Positions 1 through 7,611 of a stretch of DNA of 30,374 nt are shown here, piece by piece. The notes beneath the pieces are model-generated. The model made no database searches, was not told where the DNA came from, and was given only the letters and a program-made list of their open reading frames with translations. The position numbers and the translations under genes were made by a program. Within the stretch, counting starts at the first letter, position 1, and each line of letters starts with the position of its first letter. This stretch comes from Saccharospirillum sp035704555 (GTDB lineage: Bacteria > Pseudomonadota > Gammaproteobacteria > Pseudomonadales > Natronospirillaceae): assembly GCA_035704555.1 (NCBI GenBank), contig DASSWT010000107.1, positions 1 through 30,374 of the forward strand, given 5' to 3'.

Positions 1-1
1 A

Positions 2-316
2 GTCAGCGAGGGGGCCATGGCAACCAGCGGAGACTATCGTAATTTCTTCGAACAGGATGGTCGGCGGTACTCCCATACCCTGGACCCGGCAACGGGTTAT
101 CCCATTCGGCACGACCTGGTCTCGGCAACTGTGTTGGCTGAACGCAGTGCACTTAGCGACGCTTATGCCACTGCCTTTATGGTAATGGGTGCTGAGGAAG
201 CGATTGCGCTCGCAGAGCAGCTAGATTTGGCTGTCTACCTGATCCAGCGGGACGGTGAAAGCGATACGGTAACCCTGTCTGAGCGGTTTGAAATCTTGTT
301 CGCGCAAAGCGACTAA
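2..316 (+). CDS. apbE: FAD:protein FMN transferase ApbE, C-terminal part (5' end outside window)
   Basis: Open reading frame already running at the window edge and ending with TAA at 314-316. The visible ~104 residues carry the ApbE C-terminal signature: TSGDYRNFFEQDGRRYSH, then LDPATGYP, then the segment SALSDAYATAFMVMG. ApbE moves FMN from FAD onto a threonine of target proteins such as NqrB and NqrC, and acts on the periplasmic side. The next gene is nqrM, matching the known order in which apbE and nqrM close the nqrABCDEF operon, so Na+-NQR is the likely client. The internal ATG at window position 17 lies inside the conserved domain and is not the start. Confidence 0.93.
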   Translation, partial: VSEGAMATSGDYRNFFEQDGRRYSHTLDPATGYPIRHDLVSATVLAERSALSDAYATAFMVMGAEEAIALAEQLDLAVYLIQRDGESDTVTLSERFEILFAQSD

Positions 317-397
317 ACTGAGTTTGGTGGTTCGTGGGGCCGCAAGCAAAAAGCTTATGCGGTTCCAGGTTCGATGCACGTTTCACTGGAGGTGCTT

Positions 398-640
398 ATG
401 GCGACCTTTTTTGCAGTTTTTATGTTCATGTTATTAATCATTGCGGCGATGGCCGTTGGTGTGATCTTTGGCCGACAGCCGATTAAAGGCTCCTGTGGCG
501 GCATGGCTGCCGTTGGTATGGAGGCAGAATGCGATGTGTGTGGCGGTGACAAGGGCAAGTGCGATACGGAAATCAAGTCTGCTCGCAAAGCGGCCCGGCA
601 AAAGCGGTTGTCTGACCTGGGTGTCGACGCGACGAAGTAA
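398..640 (+). CDS. nqrM: NqrM, Na+-NQR maturation factor (DUF539)
   Basis: 80-residue protein with one N-terminal membrane segment (about residues 3-22) followed by IFGRQPIKGSCGG and a Cys-rich part (CDVCGGDKGKC), four cysteines in all. This is the NqrM (DUF539) pattern; the family is required to assemble active Na+-translocating NADH:quinone oxidoreductase, probably by delivering iron to the NqrD/NqrE centre. I place the start at ATG 398 because GGAGGT at 389-394 stands just before it; an in-frame ATG at 374 would add eight residues but lacks a ribosome site. It sits 81 bases after apbE, probably in the same operon. The C-terminal tail is rich in Lys and Arg. Confidence 0.9.
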   Translation: MATFFAVFMFMLLIIAAMAVGVIFGRQPIKGSCGGMAAVGMEAECDVCGGDKGKCDTEIKSARKAARQKRLSDLGVDATK

Positions 641-691
641 CCCCAGCTCACAGCGGTACCTTGTGCTCTGGCTGTATTTGTAGGAGAGAGA

Positions 692-2086
692 ATGTCGGAA
701 GCTCAGTACGATTTGGTGATCATCGGCAGTGGACCGGCCGGTGAGAGTGCGGCAATGAACGCCGCCAAGGCAGGAAAGAAAGTTGCGGTTGTTGACTTGC
801 GGCATCTGGTAGGCGGCAACTGTACACACCAGGGAACCATTCCCTCAAAAGCATTGCGTCATGCTGTTAACCAGGTCATGCAATTCAATCGCAGCCCCAT
901 GTTCCGGCATATATCCGAGCAAAAATGGCTGTCGTACAGTCAGGTGCGGGAATCGGCACACCGGGTGATCGATAAACAGGTTTCCATGCGCGCGCGCTTC
1001 TACAGCCGCAACGGTGTCGATCTGTATTATGGCGTTGCCAGCTTTATAGACCCGCACACACTCAAGGTCGACCGGTCTGACGAGCAGGCCGACATTCTGA
1101 CTGCCCACGAGATCATCGTTGCCACAGGCTCACGGCCTTATCGTCCGCCTGAGGTTGATTTCAGCCACCCGCGGTTATTCGACAGCGATACCATTCTCGA
1201 TTCCAGTGAAACACCGAGGCATCTGGTGATTTATGGCGCCGGTGTGATCGGCAGTGAATACGCCTCGATATTCAATGGTTTGGGCTGCAAGGTAGACCTG
1301 ATCAACCCGGGTGACCGGCTGCTGGCGTTCATGGATGACGAGATATCCGATGGCCTCAGCTATCACCTGCGCGGGCACGGTGTTCTGGTACGCCACAATG
1401 AAGAATTTGTCAGTGTTGACGGTTTCGATGACCATATTGTGCTGACGCTTGCTTCCGGCAAGAAGATTAAAGCCGATGCCTTTATGTGGGCCAATGGCCG
1501 CTCTGGGAATACTGATAAACTCAACATGGAAGCGGCGGGCTTAACGGCCAATGGCCGTGGTCAGCTGGAAGTGGATGAGTTTTACCGGACATCGGTGCCT
1601 CACATCTATGCCGTTGGTGATGTGATTGGCTGGCCAAGCCTTGCCAGTGCCGCCTATGACCAGGGGCGCAGTGCATCTGGTGTGATTGTCGACAATAATA
1701 CTTACCGGCATATCAACGATGTACCCACCGGTATTTATACCATCCCGGAGATTTCCTCGGTGGGCAAAACCGAGCGCGAGCTGACACAGGCCAAGGTGCC
1801 TTATGAAGTCGGCAAGGCCTATTTCAAAGACACGGCGCGCGCGCAAATTACCGGTGAAGATGTCGGCATGCTGAAACTGTTATTCCACCGGGATTCGCTG
1901 GAGCTGCTGGGCATTCACTGCTTTGGCGACCAGGCCGCCGAAATTCTGCACATTGGTCAGGCGATTATGGCGCAGAAAAACGGTGGCAATAACATTCGGT
2001 ATTTTATTGAGCACACCTTCAATTACCCGACCATGGCAGAGGCTTACCGGGTAGCTGCGCTGAATGGGTTGAATCGTATTTTCTGA
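692..2086 (+). CDS. sthA: Soluble pyridine nucleotide transhydrogenase
   Basis: 464 residues, the usual SthA/UdhA length. This cytoplasmic flavoprotein passes hydride between NADPH and NAD+. The N-terminal FAD fold has IIGSGPAGESAA (residues 10-21); GGNCTHQGTIPSK (41-53) is the family hallmark in which the second cysteine of the disulfide-reductase CxxxxC is replaced by Thr49, as in E. coli UdhA. A second Rossmann motif, YGAGVIGSEYASIF, lies near residue 185, the FAD-binding YAVGDVIGWPSLA near 305, and the dimerisation domain ends the protein. The ribosome site GGAGAG directly precedes the ATG. It follows nqrM by 51 bases on the same strand; both act on NAD(P)H metabolism, but cotranscription is inferred. 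Confidence 0.95.
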   Translation: MSEAQYDLVIIGSGPAGESAAMNAAKAGKKVAVVDLRHLVGGNCTHQGTIPSKALRHAVNQVMQFNRSPMFRHISEQKWLSYSQVRESAHRVIDKQVSMRARFYSRNGVDLYYGVASFIDPHTLKVDRSDEQADILTAHEIIVATGSRPYRPPEVDFSHPRLFDSDTILDSSETPRHLVIYGAGVIGSEYASIFNGLGCKVDLINPGDRLLAFMDDEISDGLSYHLRGHGVLVRHNEEFVSVDGFDDHIVLTLASGKKIKADAFMWANGRSGNTDKLNMEAAGLTANGRGQLEVDEFYRTSVPHIYAVGDVIGWPSLASAAYDQGRSASGVIVDNNTYRHINDVPTGIYTIPEISSVGKTERELTQAKVPYEVGKAYFKDTARAQITGEDVGMLKLLFHRDSLELLGIHCFGDQAAEILHIGQAIMAQKNGGNNIRYFIEHTFNYPTMAEAYRVAALNGLNRIF

Positions 2087-2265
2087 CTCGGAGTTCGGGA
2101 GGCCTTGGGTGCCTATCGTCCGCATCGGGTGCCGGTGGTGCCTCTGCGGGGCCGGCGTGAATCCGTCCATGGAGCCTAGACCGAAACATCCATGTTGCGG
2201 ACTTCCCCGCAGAGGCACCACCGGCACCCGCCGCTCGTATTGTGCCAACTCCGAAACTTGAGTTA
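2087..2265 (+). repeat. Structured intergenic repeat, copy A
   Basis: First of three related elements (others at 3241-3499 and 21050-21235). Outer arms: CGGAGTT at about 2090-2096 and AACTCCG at about 2247-2253, the right arm continuing AAACTTGAGTTAC. Inside is a perfect 25-bp inverted repeat, 2127-2151 against 2205-2229. It closes a 53-base loop that starts CCGGCGTGAATCCGTCCATG and contains GAGCCTAGAC and a small hairpin, AACAT-CC-ATGTT. The element begins right at the sthA stop codon, so the left outer arm is shortened. It may also serve as a terminator between sthA and the oncoming tus gene, although no T-tract is present. Confidence 0.8.
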
Positions 2266-2274
2266 CAACAAGCT
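2257..2274 (-). promoter_or_regulatory. Ter-like candidate Tus-binding site
   Basis: Read on the minus strand the sequence is AGCTTGTTGTAACTCAAG. The enteric Ter core is AGnATGTTGTAACTAA; the match is continuous over TGTTGTAACT and keeps the AG pair that supplies the G-C(6) base pair of the fork lock. It lies 19 bases past the stop codon of the tus homologue and overlaps the right arm of repeat copy A, so part of the match comes from the repeat. If it works as in E. coli, the blocking face would point to higher coordinates. Similarity only; binding is not shown. Confidence 0.45.
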
Positions 2275-2292
2275 CCTCTGGATACCCTGTAC

Positions 2293-3150
2293 TCAATAAA
2301 CCCCCCGTTTTGGCTGCCGGTAGCGGTGTACGCGAATGGACGGTAAAAAGGCGTCGTCTTCCAGCCGGTTATCGCTGCGGACCAGACGCTGTCGCTCGCC
2401 GGGGGGCGTTGCGGTGGGGATCGAGAAGTCCGGCAGTTCGTTAATACCCTGGCTGGGAAACATCAGGGGTAACGACACATTCAGCGACTTGCGGCGCCCG
2501 TCGGCAAAAACCAGGTTCGCACGCAACAGCGGCGCTTGTTTCTGGACCCGGGCCAGGGGCTCGGAATCGGGCAGGGAGGCCAGGCGCTCCATCTGAATGC
2601 GAATGTGCGCAGATTCGGTATTCAATTTGATCAGCCGCTCCCAGGCTTCCGTCTTGGTGATTTTCTGAATGGACCGGCCGCTGCTGTACCAGCTGAAGCC
2701 AACCCGGTCAGGCCGTTTGACCACCAGGGGAATGTGGCGAAATACCTGCTTTAAATGCAGGCGGGTTAAGCCCTCGCGGCCGAGCGCGTCGTTTAACCCC
2801 TTGTAGCGGCGAGCCAGCTGGCCCTGTAGTTCCCGCCAGTGAACGGAATCGGCGGTTTTAATCGACTGTACCCGGTTCCGGAAACGGTCTTTGGCCATAT
2901 TTACTTCGGCCACGAGCGTGATCTGCTCCCGGTTCAGGGCAATGAGCCCGGGGTAGACGCGCGTTTCGCGACCGTCCTGGTCGTCCTGATACCAGAGATC
3001 CAGCAGCAAATCTTCGAGGTCGGGCGCACGGACAGCGCCGTTCCAGGGCGCAATCCAATGGGCGCTGTCATATTGATGCACGGAGCGTGAAAAAGCCGAT
3101 ATCGACCGGCGCAAGCGTTCAAACTCATCGAAGAGTTGTTTGTCACTCAT
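2293..3150 (-). CDS. tus: Replication terminus site-binding protein (Tus family)
   Basis: 285 residues (E. coli Tus has 309). I recognise it by collinear similarity over the C-terminal two thirds: FSWYSSGRSIQKITKTEAW (152-170) against the Tus segment FGWANKHIIKNLHRDE; ASLPDSEPLARVQKQAPLLR (191-210) against AALPQNAKLKIKRPVKVQP; NELPDF (238-243) against GVPDV; and the end LPSIRVHRY against IPRLHLY. Tus binds Ter sites as a monomer and stops the replicative helicase from one side. The protein is basic with many Arg and Lys, as expected. The start is ATG 3150 with a weak ribosome site. The gene stands alone, flanked by inverted repeat elements A and B, with a Ter-like sequence past its stop. I could not assign the E. 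coli lock residues F140 and H144 with certainty. Confidence 0.8.
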   Translation of the reverse strand: MSDKQLFDEFERLRRSISAFSRSVHQYDSAHWIAPWNGAVRAPDLEDLLLDLWYQDDQDGRETRVYPGLIALNREQITLVAEVNMAKDRFRNRVQSIKTADSVHWRELQGQLARRYKGLNDALGREGLTRLHLKQVFRHIPLVVKRPDRVGFSWYSSGRSIQKITKTEAWERLIKLNTESAHIRIQMERLASLPDSEPLARVQKQAPLLRANLVFADGRRKSLNVSLPLMFPSQGINELPDFSIPTATPPGERQRLVRSDNRLEDDAFLPSIRVHRYRQPKRGVY

Positions 3151-3180
3151 ATTTATACCGTTATCTGCAGTATTGCCCTT

Positions 3181-3209
3181 AGCTTAATGGATGCTGATCC
3201 GGTTGCCAA
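3181..3209 (-). promoter_or_regulatory. Candidate tus promoter
   Basis: On the minus strand TTGGCA (3204-3209) is followed after exactly 17 bases by TAAGCT (3181-3186), placing a start about 25 bases before the tus ATG. The -35 is good and the -10 poor. Unlike E. coli, where TerB overlaps the tus promoter and allows autorepression, I see no Ter-like sequence here. Confidence 0.35.
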
Positions 3210-3240
3210 GGTAGTCAGGGGATGGTTATCACGGCGTATG

Positions 3241-3499
3241 AACTCAAGTCTCGGAGTTCGTCTGAGAGGCTAGCGTCGGTTGCCGGGTGTGCCCCTGTGG
3301 GGTAGTCCGCAGCAGGGACTAAAACGCCAGGAGCGTTTTAGCATGAGCGAAGCGAGCCCGAAGGGTGAATCCCAAGGATGGGATTCATATCCTGCGGTCT
3401 AGGCTCCATGGATGGATTCACGCCGACCCCACAGGCATATACCCGGTAGCCGGTGCGGCCCAACGCCTCTTTGGCAACCCGAACTTCGAAACTTGGGTT
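3241..3499 (-). repeat. Structured intergenic repeat, copy B (inverted, with enlarged loop)
   Basis: Same family as copy A but in reverse orientation. Outer arms AACTCAAGTCTCGGAGTTCG (3241-3260) and CGAACTTCGAAACTTGGGTT (3480-3499). The inner stem pairs 3283-3302 with 3427-3446, with three mismatches and one G-T. The conserved core is read on the minus strand, ending at GGAGCCTAGACCGC (about 3395-3408). The loop holds roughly 70 extra bases, which fold as two perfect hairpins: CTAAAACGC / GCGTTTTAG (3319-3341) and GAATCCC / GGGATTC (3367-3386). It fills most of the space between the tus promoter and the tal terminator, a 434-base stretch with no gene. Confidence 0.75.
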
Positions 3500-3546
3500 T
3501 GAACATTACTTGAGGGAGAGAGAGGGGGCTTTTGAGGAGGTAACCC

Positions 3547-3575
3547 AAAAAACAAAACGGGCCCGGAGGGGCCCG
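3547..3575 (-). terminator. Rho-independent terminator of tal
   Basis: On the minus strand a 7-bp stem CGGGCCC / GGGCCCG with a CTCC loop (3558-3575) is followed by TTTTGTTTTTT. It begins 10 bases past the tal stop codon and is the clearest intrinsic terminator in the window. Confidence 0.88.
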
Positions 3576-3584
3576 CTACGATTT

Positions 3585-4511
3585 TCAGGCAGAGTGTGCC
3601 TTGATGATGCCTTCCATCTTGACCTGGTCTTCGATGAACTTGCGAATACCTTCGGCAAGCTTCTCGGTCGCCATCGGGTTGTTGTTCATCCCCAGGCGGA
3701 AATCAGATTCTGTGATCGCTTCCGGTTTCTTGCCTGTCGCTGCCGGAGCAACCAGGGCTTGTTTCAATTCGCCCTTATCTGCACTCAGCTCTTCGAGCAG
3801 CGCCGGGCTTATGGTCAGGCGATCGCAACCGGCCAGGGCTTCGATTTCACCGGTATTGCGGAAGCTGGCACCCATGACGATGGTCGGGTAGCCGTGCTCT
3901 TTGTAGTGCTTGAAAATCTCGCGAACGCTGATGACGCCCGGGTCGTTCTCGCCGGTATAGGTCTGGCCGGTGTCTTTCTTGTACCAGTCCATGATGCGAC
4001 CTACGAACGGTGAAATCAGGGTGGCGCCCGCATCGGCGCAGGCCTGGGCTTGTTCCATGCTGAACAACAGCGTCATGTTGCAGTGGATGCCTTCTTTTTC
4101 CAGAATCCGGGCGGCCTGAATGCCTTCCCAGGTGCTGGCGATCTTGATCAGAATGCGGTCGCGGCTCCAGCCGGCCTCTTCATACAGTTCAATCAGACGA
4201 TGCGCTTTGGCCAGGGTGGCGTCGGTATCAAAGGACAGACGCGCATCCACTTCGGTGGAAACGAAGCCGGGAACTTCCTGCAGAATTTCCTGACCAATTG
4301 AGGTGATCAGTCGATCAATACCATCGTCGAAATTACTGGCATTGGCCATACAGCGTTTGATCAGATTGTCGTACAGGCCACTTTCAACGGCTTTCAGAAC
4401 CAGCGAAGGGTTGGTTGTCGCATCCTGGGGTTTGAACTTCTTGATGGACTCGAGTTCGCCGGTGTCCGCGACGATGACGGTGTATTCTTTCAACTGTTCA
4501 AGTTTGCTCAT
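3585..4511 (-). CDS. tal: Transaldolase
   Basis: 308 residues, close to E. coli TalB (317). The cytoplasmic enzyme of the non-oxidative pentose phosphate pathway transfers a dihydroxyacetone unit from sedoheptulose 7-phosphate to glyceraldehyde 3-phosphate. Landmarks: IVADTGE with Asp16; QDATTNPSLV (29-38); STEVDARLSFDT (85-96); RILIKIAST, in which Lys123 is the Schiff-base lysine; LISPFVGRIMDWYK; and VMGASFRNTGEI. The frame opens upstream as far as 4574, but I choose ATG 4511 because MSKLEQLKEY aligns with the family start and an AGAGAG ribosome site precedes it. It lies 77 bases after dusA on the same strand, so it may be cotranscribed, and ends at a strong terminator. Confidence 0.96.
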   Translation of the reverse strand: MSKLEQLKEYTVIVADTGELESIKKFKPQDATTNPSLVLKAVESGLYDNLIKRCMANASNFDDGIDRLITSIGQEILQEVPGFVSTEVDARLSFDTDATLAKAHRLIELYEEAGWSRDRILIKIASTWEGIQAARILEKEGIHCNMTLLFSMEQAQACADAGATLISPFVGRIMDWYKKDTGQTYTGENDPGVISVREIFKHYKEHGYPTIVMGASFRNTGEIEALAGCDRLTISPALLEELSADKGELKQALVAPAATGKKPEAITESDFRLGMNNNPMATEKLAEGIRKFIEDQVKMEGIIKAHSA

Positions 4512-4588
4512 ATCGACTCTCTTATGGCTGACCCAAAGGCCAGCTCTAGTGGCTTGAATAGGGAATTGAATCATTGCCTGACTGCCCG

Positions 4589-5593
4589 TCAGGCTGGTAC
4601 CAGTGCCTCGGCGTCAGTCAGCTCTACTTCGGACAACGCCCGTTTCAGTAAATCCAGGTTCGCTCCAGGTTTATGCATGCCCTCGCTCAGCACCCGGCGA
4701 AAACGGCGCGCACCGGGTTGGCCCTGAAACAGACCCAATGTATGTCGTACCGCATACTTCAGTGGCTTGCCTTGTTGCAGGTGGTGCTCAACCCATTGCA
4801 GATAAGCATTGGCCAGTTCGGTTTGGGTGCCTGTCGGGGCAGCCTGTCCGTAATAGGATGGGTCCACCGATTGCAAAATCAACGGGTTCTGATAGGCCTC
4901 ACGGCCCAGCATGACGCCATCAATCCCCTCGTCCAGCAGCGCCAGACAGGCATCGTGATCTTTCAGTCCACCATTTATCACTATGTTCAGGTGAGGGAAG
5001 TCGGCCTTTAACTGCCTGACCCGGTCGTAGTCCAGTGGCGGGATTTCCCGGTTTTCTTTCGGGCTCAGGCCACTGAGAATGGCTTTGCGCGCATGCACAA
5101 TGTAGGTGTCACATCCCGATTCGGCGGTGATGCCGACAAAATCGCGCAGAAATTCGTAGCTGTCGAAGTCATCGATGCCGATTCGGTGTTTCAGGGTGAC
5201 CGGCAGGGATACCGCATCGCGCATGGCTTTCAGGCCATCCCGCACCAGCGCGCCATGAGCCATCAGAATGGCTCCGATCATGCCGTTCTGAACCCGGTCG
5301 GAAGGGCAGCCGGCATTCAGATTGACCTCATCGTACCCCCATTGCTCCGCCATTCTGGCGCAGGTCGCCAGGTCTTGTGCATCGGAGCCTCCCAGTTGCA
5401 GGGCCAGGGGATGTTCGGATTCTGTATAGGTCAGGAATCGGTCACGCTGGCCATGAATCAGGGCGCCGGTGGTCACCATTTCAGTATAAAGCAGGGCATG
5501 GCGGGACAATAGGCGATGAAACTGACGACATTCACTGGTTGTCCAGTCCATCATGGGGGCTACGCTGAAGCGATGCGGGTAGGTCAAAGTCAT
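4589..5593 (-). CDS. dusA: tRNA-dihydrouridine synthase A
   Basis: 334 residues. This FMN enzyme reduces uridines in the tRNA D-loop (U20/U20a for DusA). It starts RFSVAPMMDWTTSECR, the DusA form of the Dus TIM-barrel opening, and contains LLYTEMVTTGALIHG, ALQLGGSDAQDL, NLNAGCPSDRVQNG with catalytic Cys96, and SGLSPKENREIPPLDY, which separates DusA from DusB and DusC. GREAYQNPLIL and LGLFQGQPGARRFRR follow. ATG 5593 is adjacent to GGAG, which is unusually close for a ribosome site, but no better in-frame start exists. The order dusA-tal is inferred to be an operon from the shared strand and short gap. Confidence 0.96.
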   Translation of the reverse strand: MTLTYPHRFSVAPMMDWTTSECRQFHRLLSRHALLYTEMVTTGALIHGQRDRFLTYTESEHPLALQLGGSDAQDLATCARMAEQWGYDEVNLNAGCPSDRVQNGMIGAILMAHGALVRDGLKAMRDAVSLPVTLKHRIGIDDFDSYEFLRDFVGITAESGCDTYIVHARKAILSGLSPKENREIPPLDYDRVRQLKADFPHLNIVINGGLKDHDACLALLDEGIDGVMLGREAYQNPLILQSVDPSYYGQAAPTGTQTELANAYLQWVEHHLQQGKPLKYAVRHTLGLFQGQPGARRFRRVLSEGMHKPGANLDLLKRALSEVELTDAEALVPA

Positions 5594-5619
5594 CTCCGTG
5601 CGTGGTCAGCGTCTGGCAG

Positions 5620-5654
5620 ACCGGTGTGCGGAAACCTAAGGCCCGCACACCGGT
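5620..5654. terminator. Strong hairpin between nhaB and dusA
   Basis: Perfect 12-bp stem, ACCGGTGTGCGG (5620-5631) with CCGCACACCGGT (5643-5654), and an 11-base loop. It lies 14 bases past the nhaB stop codon, so it probably ends or protects the nhaB message. No T-tract follows on the minus strand, so intrinsic termination is uncertain. Confidence 0.5.
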
Positions 5655-5668
5655 ATTTCAGCTGTATA

Positions 5669-7180
5669 TCATAGCCAAAAACGAATGCTGATATAACCTA
5701 TGGTTGACATGACTACGGTGTAGGGGAATGCCATGACGACCATACGGCCATATGACAGGCGTACCAGAGGCGAAATGGCTGACGTCAGCAGGAACAGGAA
5801 GGCTGCCTGGCCATTTGGTGTGGCTACTGACGGCAAATTGGTACCGGTGTTGATCGCGACCGCCAGCATGTTGAACTGTTCACGGCTGATATCGCCTGCC
5901 TCCAGTGCCAGTTTGACTTCATTGATGTAGACGGTTGCCACGAAGACATTGTCGCTTATTGCCGACAACAAGCCGTTGGCCATGAAAAACATGCCGGGTT
6001 GTATAGCAACTGGCAAACTCAGCACCCAGGCGATGATAGGTGCAAAGAGGTGTTGGCTGTGAATTACGCCGACAATGGTAAAAAAAACGACCAGCAGGGC
6101 GGTGAATGGCAATGCCTCTTCAAACGCCTTGCCGATGTTGTGTTCGTCGGTAATGCCATTGAATGCAGTCAGCAACACGATAACGCTTAGACCTATCAGG
6201 CCAACCTCAGCGAGGTGAAAAGCCAGACCCATGATTAACCAGACGGCAACAATGCCCTGAACAATAAGCTTGGCGATGTCTTTGCGTGTACGTTTGGCTT
6301 GCTGGTGCTCTTCATAGTCCTCAAGAATGCTGCGTACCACCTGGGGCAATTTGGAGCCATAACCGAACCACTTTAGCTTTTCGAGCAAAACACAGGTGGT
6401 TAGGCCGGCGATCAGTACGGGCATGGAGACAGGCGCCATTCGAATGAAGAATTCTGCGAAATCCCAGCCAGCGATCCGGGCAATCAGCAGGTTTTGCGGC
6501 TCGCCCACCAGGGTGCAAACGCCGCCGAGGGCTGTGCCGACAGCGCCGTGCATCAACAAGGACCTCAAAAAGCCGCGGAACGAGTCCAGATCTTCGCGGT
6601 GCAGTTCGTCTACGCCTTCATCCATGTTGTGGTCATGATCGTGATGGAAGTGCTTCCCCGAAGCTACCTTGTGGTATACCGAGTAGAAGCCCACGGCGAC
6701 GCTGATCAGCACGGCAGTTACCGTCAGTGCATCCAGGAAGGCGGACAAAAAAGCTGCAGCGCCAGAGAACGTCAGGGATAGCAATGTTTTGGAACGAATA
6801 CCCAGCAGCAACTTGGTAAAAATGAACAGCAACAGGTCTTTCATGAAGTAGATGCCAGCGACCATGAACATCAACAGCATGATCACCGGAAAGTTTGTTA
6901 CCGCTTCGTGGTATACGACTTCCGGGCTGGTCAGGCCAATGACAACTGCTTCGAAGGCCAGCAAACCACCGGGTTGTAACGGGTAGCACTTCAGTGCCAT
7001 GGCCAATGTGAAGATAAACTGCCCGATCAGTATCCAGCCAACGATTAACGGACCGCTGTCCCCCAGACTGAATAACAGAACCGGGTTAATGACCAGGAAG
7101 GCGACGATGGTTTTCTTATACCAATTGGGGCTGTGCCCCAGAAAGTTATTAATAAAGGACTGACTAAGCGAGGTGTTCAT
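5669..7180 (-). CDS. nhaB: Na+/H+ antiporter NhaB
   Basis: 503 residues, inner-membrane protein with about a dozen hydrophobic segments. Strong NhaB marks: FLGHSPNWYKK near the start, FTLAMALKCYPLQPGGLLA (57-75), AAFLSAFLDALTVTAV (142-157), GTALGGVCTLVGEPQNL, NGLLSAISDNVFVATVYINE and INTGTNLPSVATPNGQAAF. It expels Na+ in exchange for H+, which fits an organism that also runs Na+-NQR. The frame extends to a TTG at 7249, but ATG 7180 gives the family-like beginning. Residues 177-184 form a His/Asp cluster (HFHHDHDH) in the hydrophilic loop that in E. coli NhaB lacks such a cluster. The nhaB-fimL neighbourhood also occurs in Pseudomonas. Confidence 0.96.
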   Translation of the reverse strand: MNTSLSQSFINNFLGHSPNWYKKTIVAFLVINPVLLFSLGDSGPLIVGWILIGQFIFTLAMALKCYPLQPGGLLAFEAVVIGLTSPEVVYHEAVTNFPVIMLLMFMVAGIYFMKDLLLFIFTKLLLGIRSKTLLSLTFSGAAAFLSAFLDALTVTAVLISVAVGFYSVYHKVASGKHFHHDHDHNMDEGVDELHREDLDSFRGFLRSLLMHGAVGTALGGVCTLVGEPQNLLIARIAGWDFAEFFIRMAPVSMPVLIAGLTTCVLLEKLKWFGYGSKLPQVVRSILEDYEEHQQAKRTRKDIAKLIVQGIVAVWLIMGLAFHLAEVGLIGLSVIVLLTAFNGITDEHNIGKAFEEALPFTALLVVFFTIVGVIHSQHLFAPIIAWVLSLPVAIQPGMFFMANGLLSAISDNVFVATVYINEVKLALEAGDISREQFNMLAVAINTGTNLPSVATPNGQAAFLFLLTSAISPLVRLSYGRMVVMAFPYTVVMSTIGYISIRFWL

Positions 7181-7611
7181 CAGGAGCTCTTCGGGTAATG
7201 TGAAAGCGGTATTGCCACAACCCTGATGCTGCCAGTACGGGTCGCGCAAAGCGCGCCCAAAGTACCCGTTTCTGGGAGAATTTCAAGCGAGTTGTAGGAA
7301 AACAACAAACCCGGGTCGCCTTTCGGTAACCCCGGAGTGTCAGTCGTTAAGAGAAAACCTAAGGAATCGGCGCTAAATATGTGCTTTTATTAACAAAATG
7401 AGTGTGGAACACTGATGCAAGGGGTCGTTGCTGGGTATACTGGCAAAGGGAAGTCGTTTTTTACCGGTTCACTGCGCAAATGGGCTTATCATCGGTATGA
7501 TGATGGTACCGGGCTGGCGGACAGTAAAACCACCCATGGAGTCGCCGCCAAGGCAGCAGGCGGTTGTTGAGCACGTCCCGTACGTGTGTCCCGCAACAAG
7601 GTTAGTGAACG
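7181..7611. other. Divergent intergenic region nhaB / fimL
   Basis: 431 bases that must carry promoters for nhaB (leftward) and fimL (rightward). It is AT-richer around 7360-7410. I found no convincing -35/-10 pair, no repeat and no supported small gene. A 67-codon frame at 7428-7631 overlaps the fimL start, lacks a ribosome site and is treated as spurious. Confidence 0.5.

Noticed and set aside
6973..6980. GTTGTAAC inside nhaB as a second Ter site
   Set aside because: Only eight bases match, flanks do not fit, the G of the lock position is not in place, and the bases encode conserved NhaB residues.
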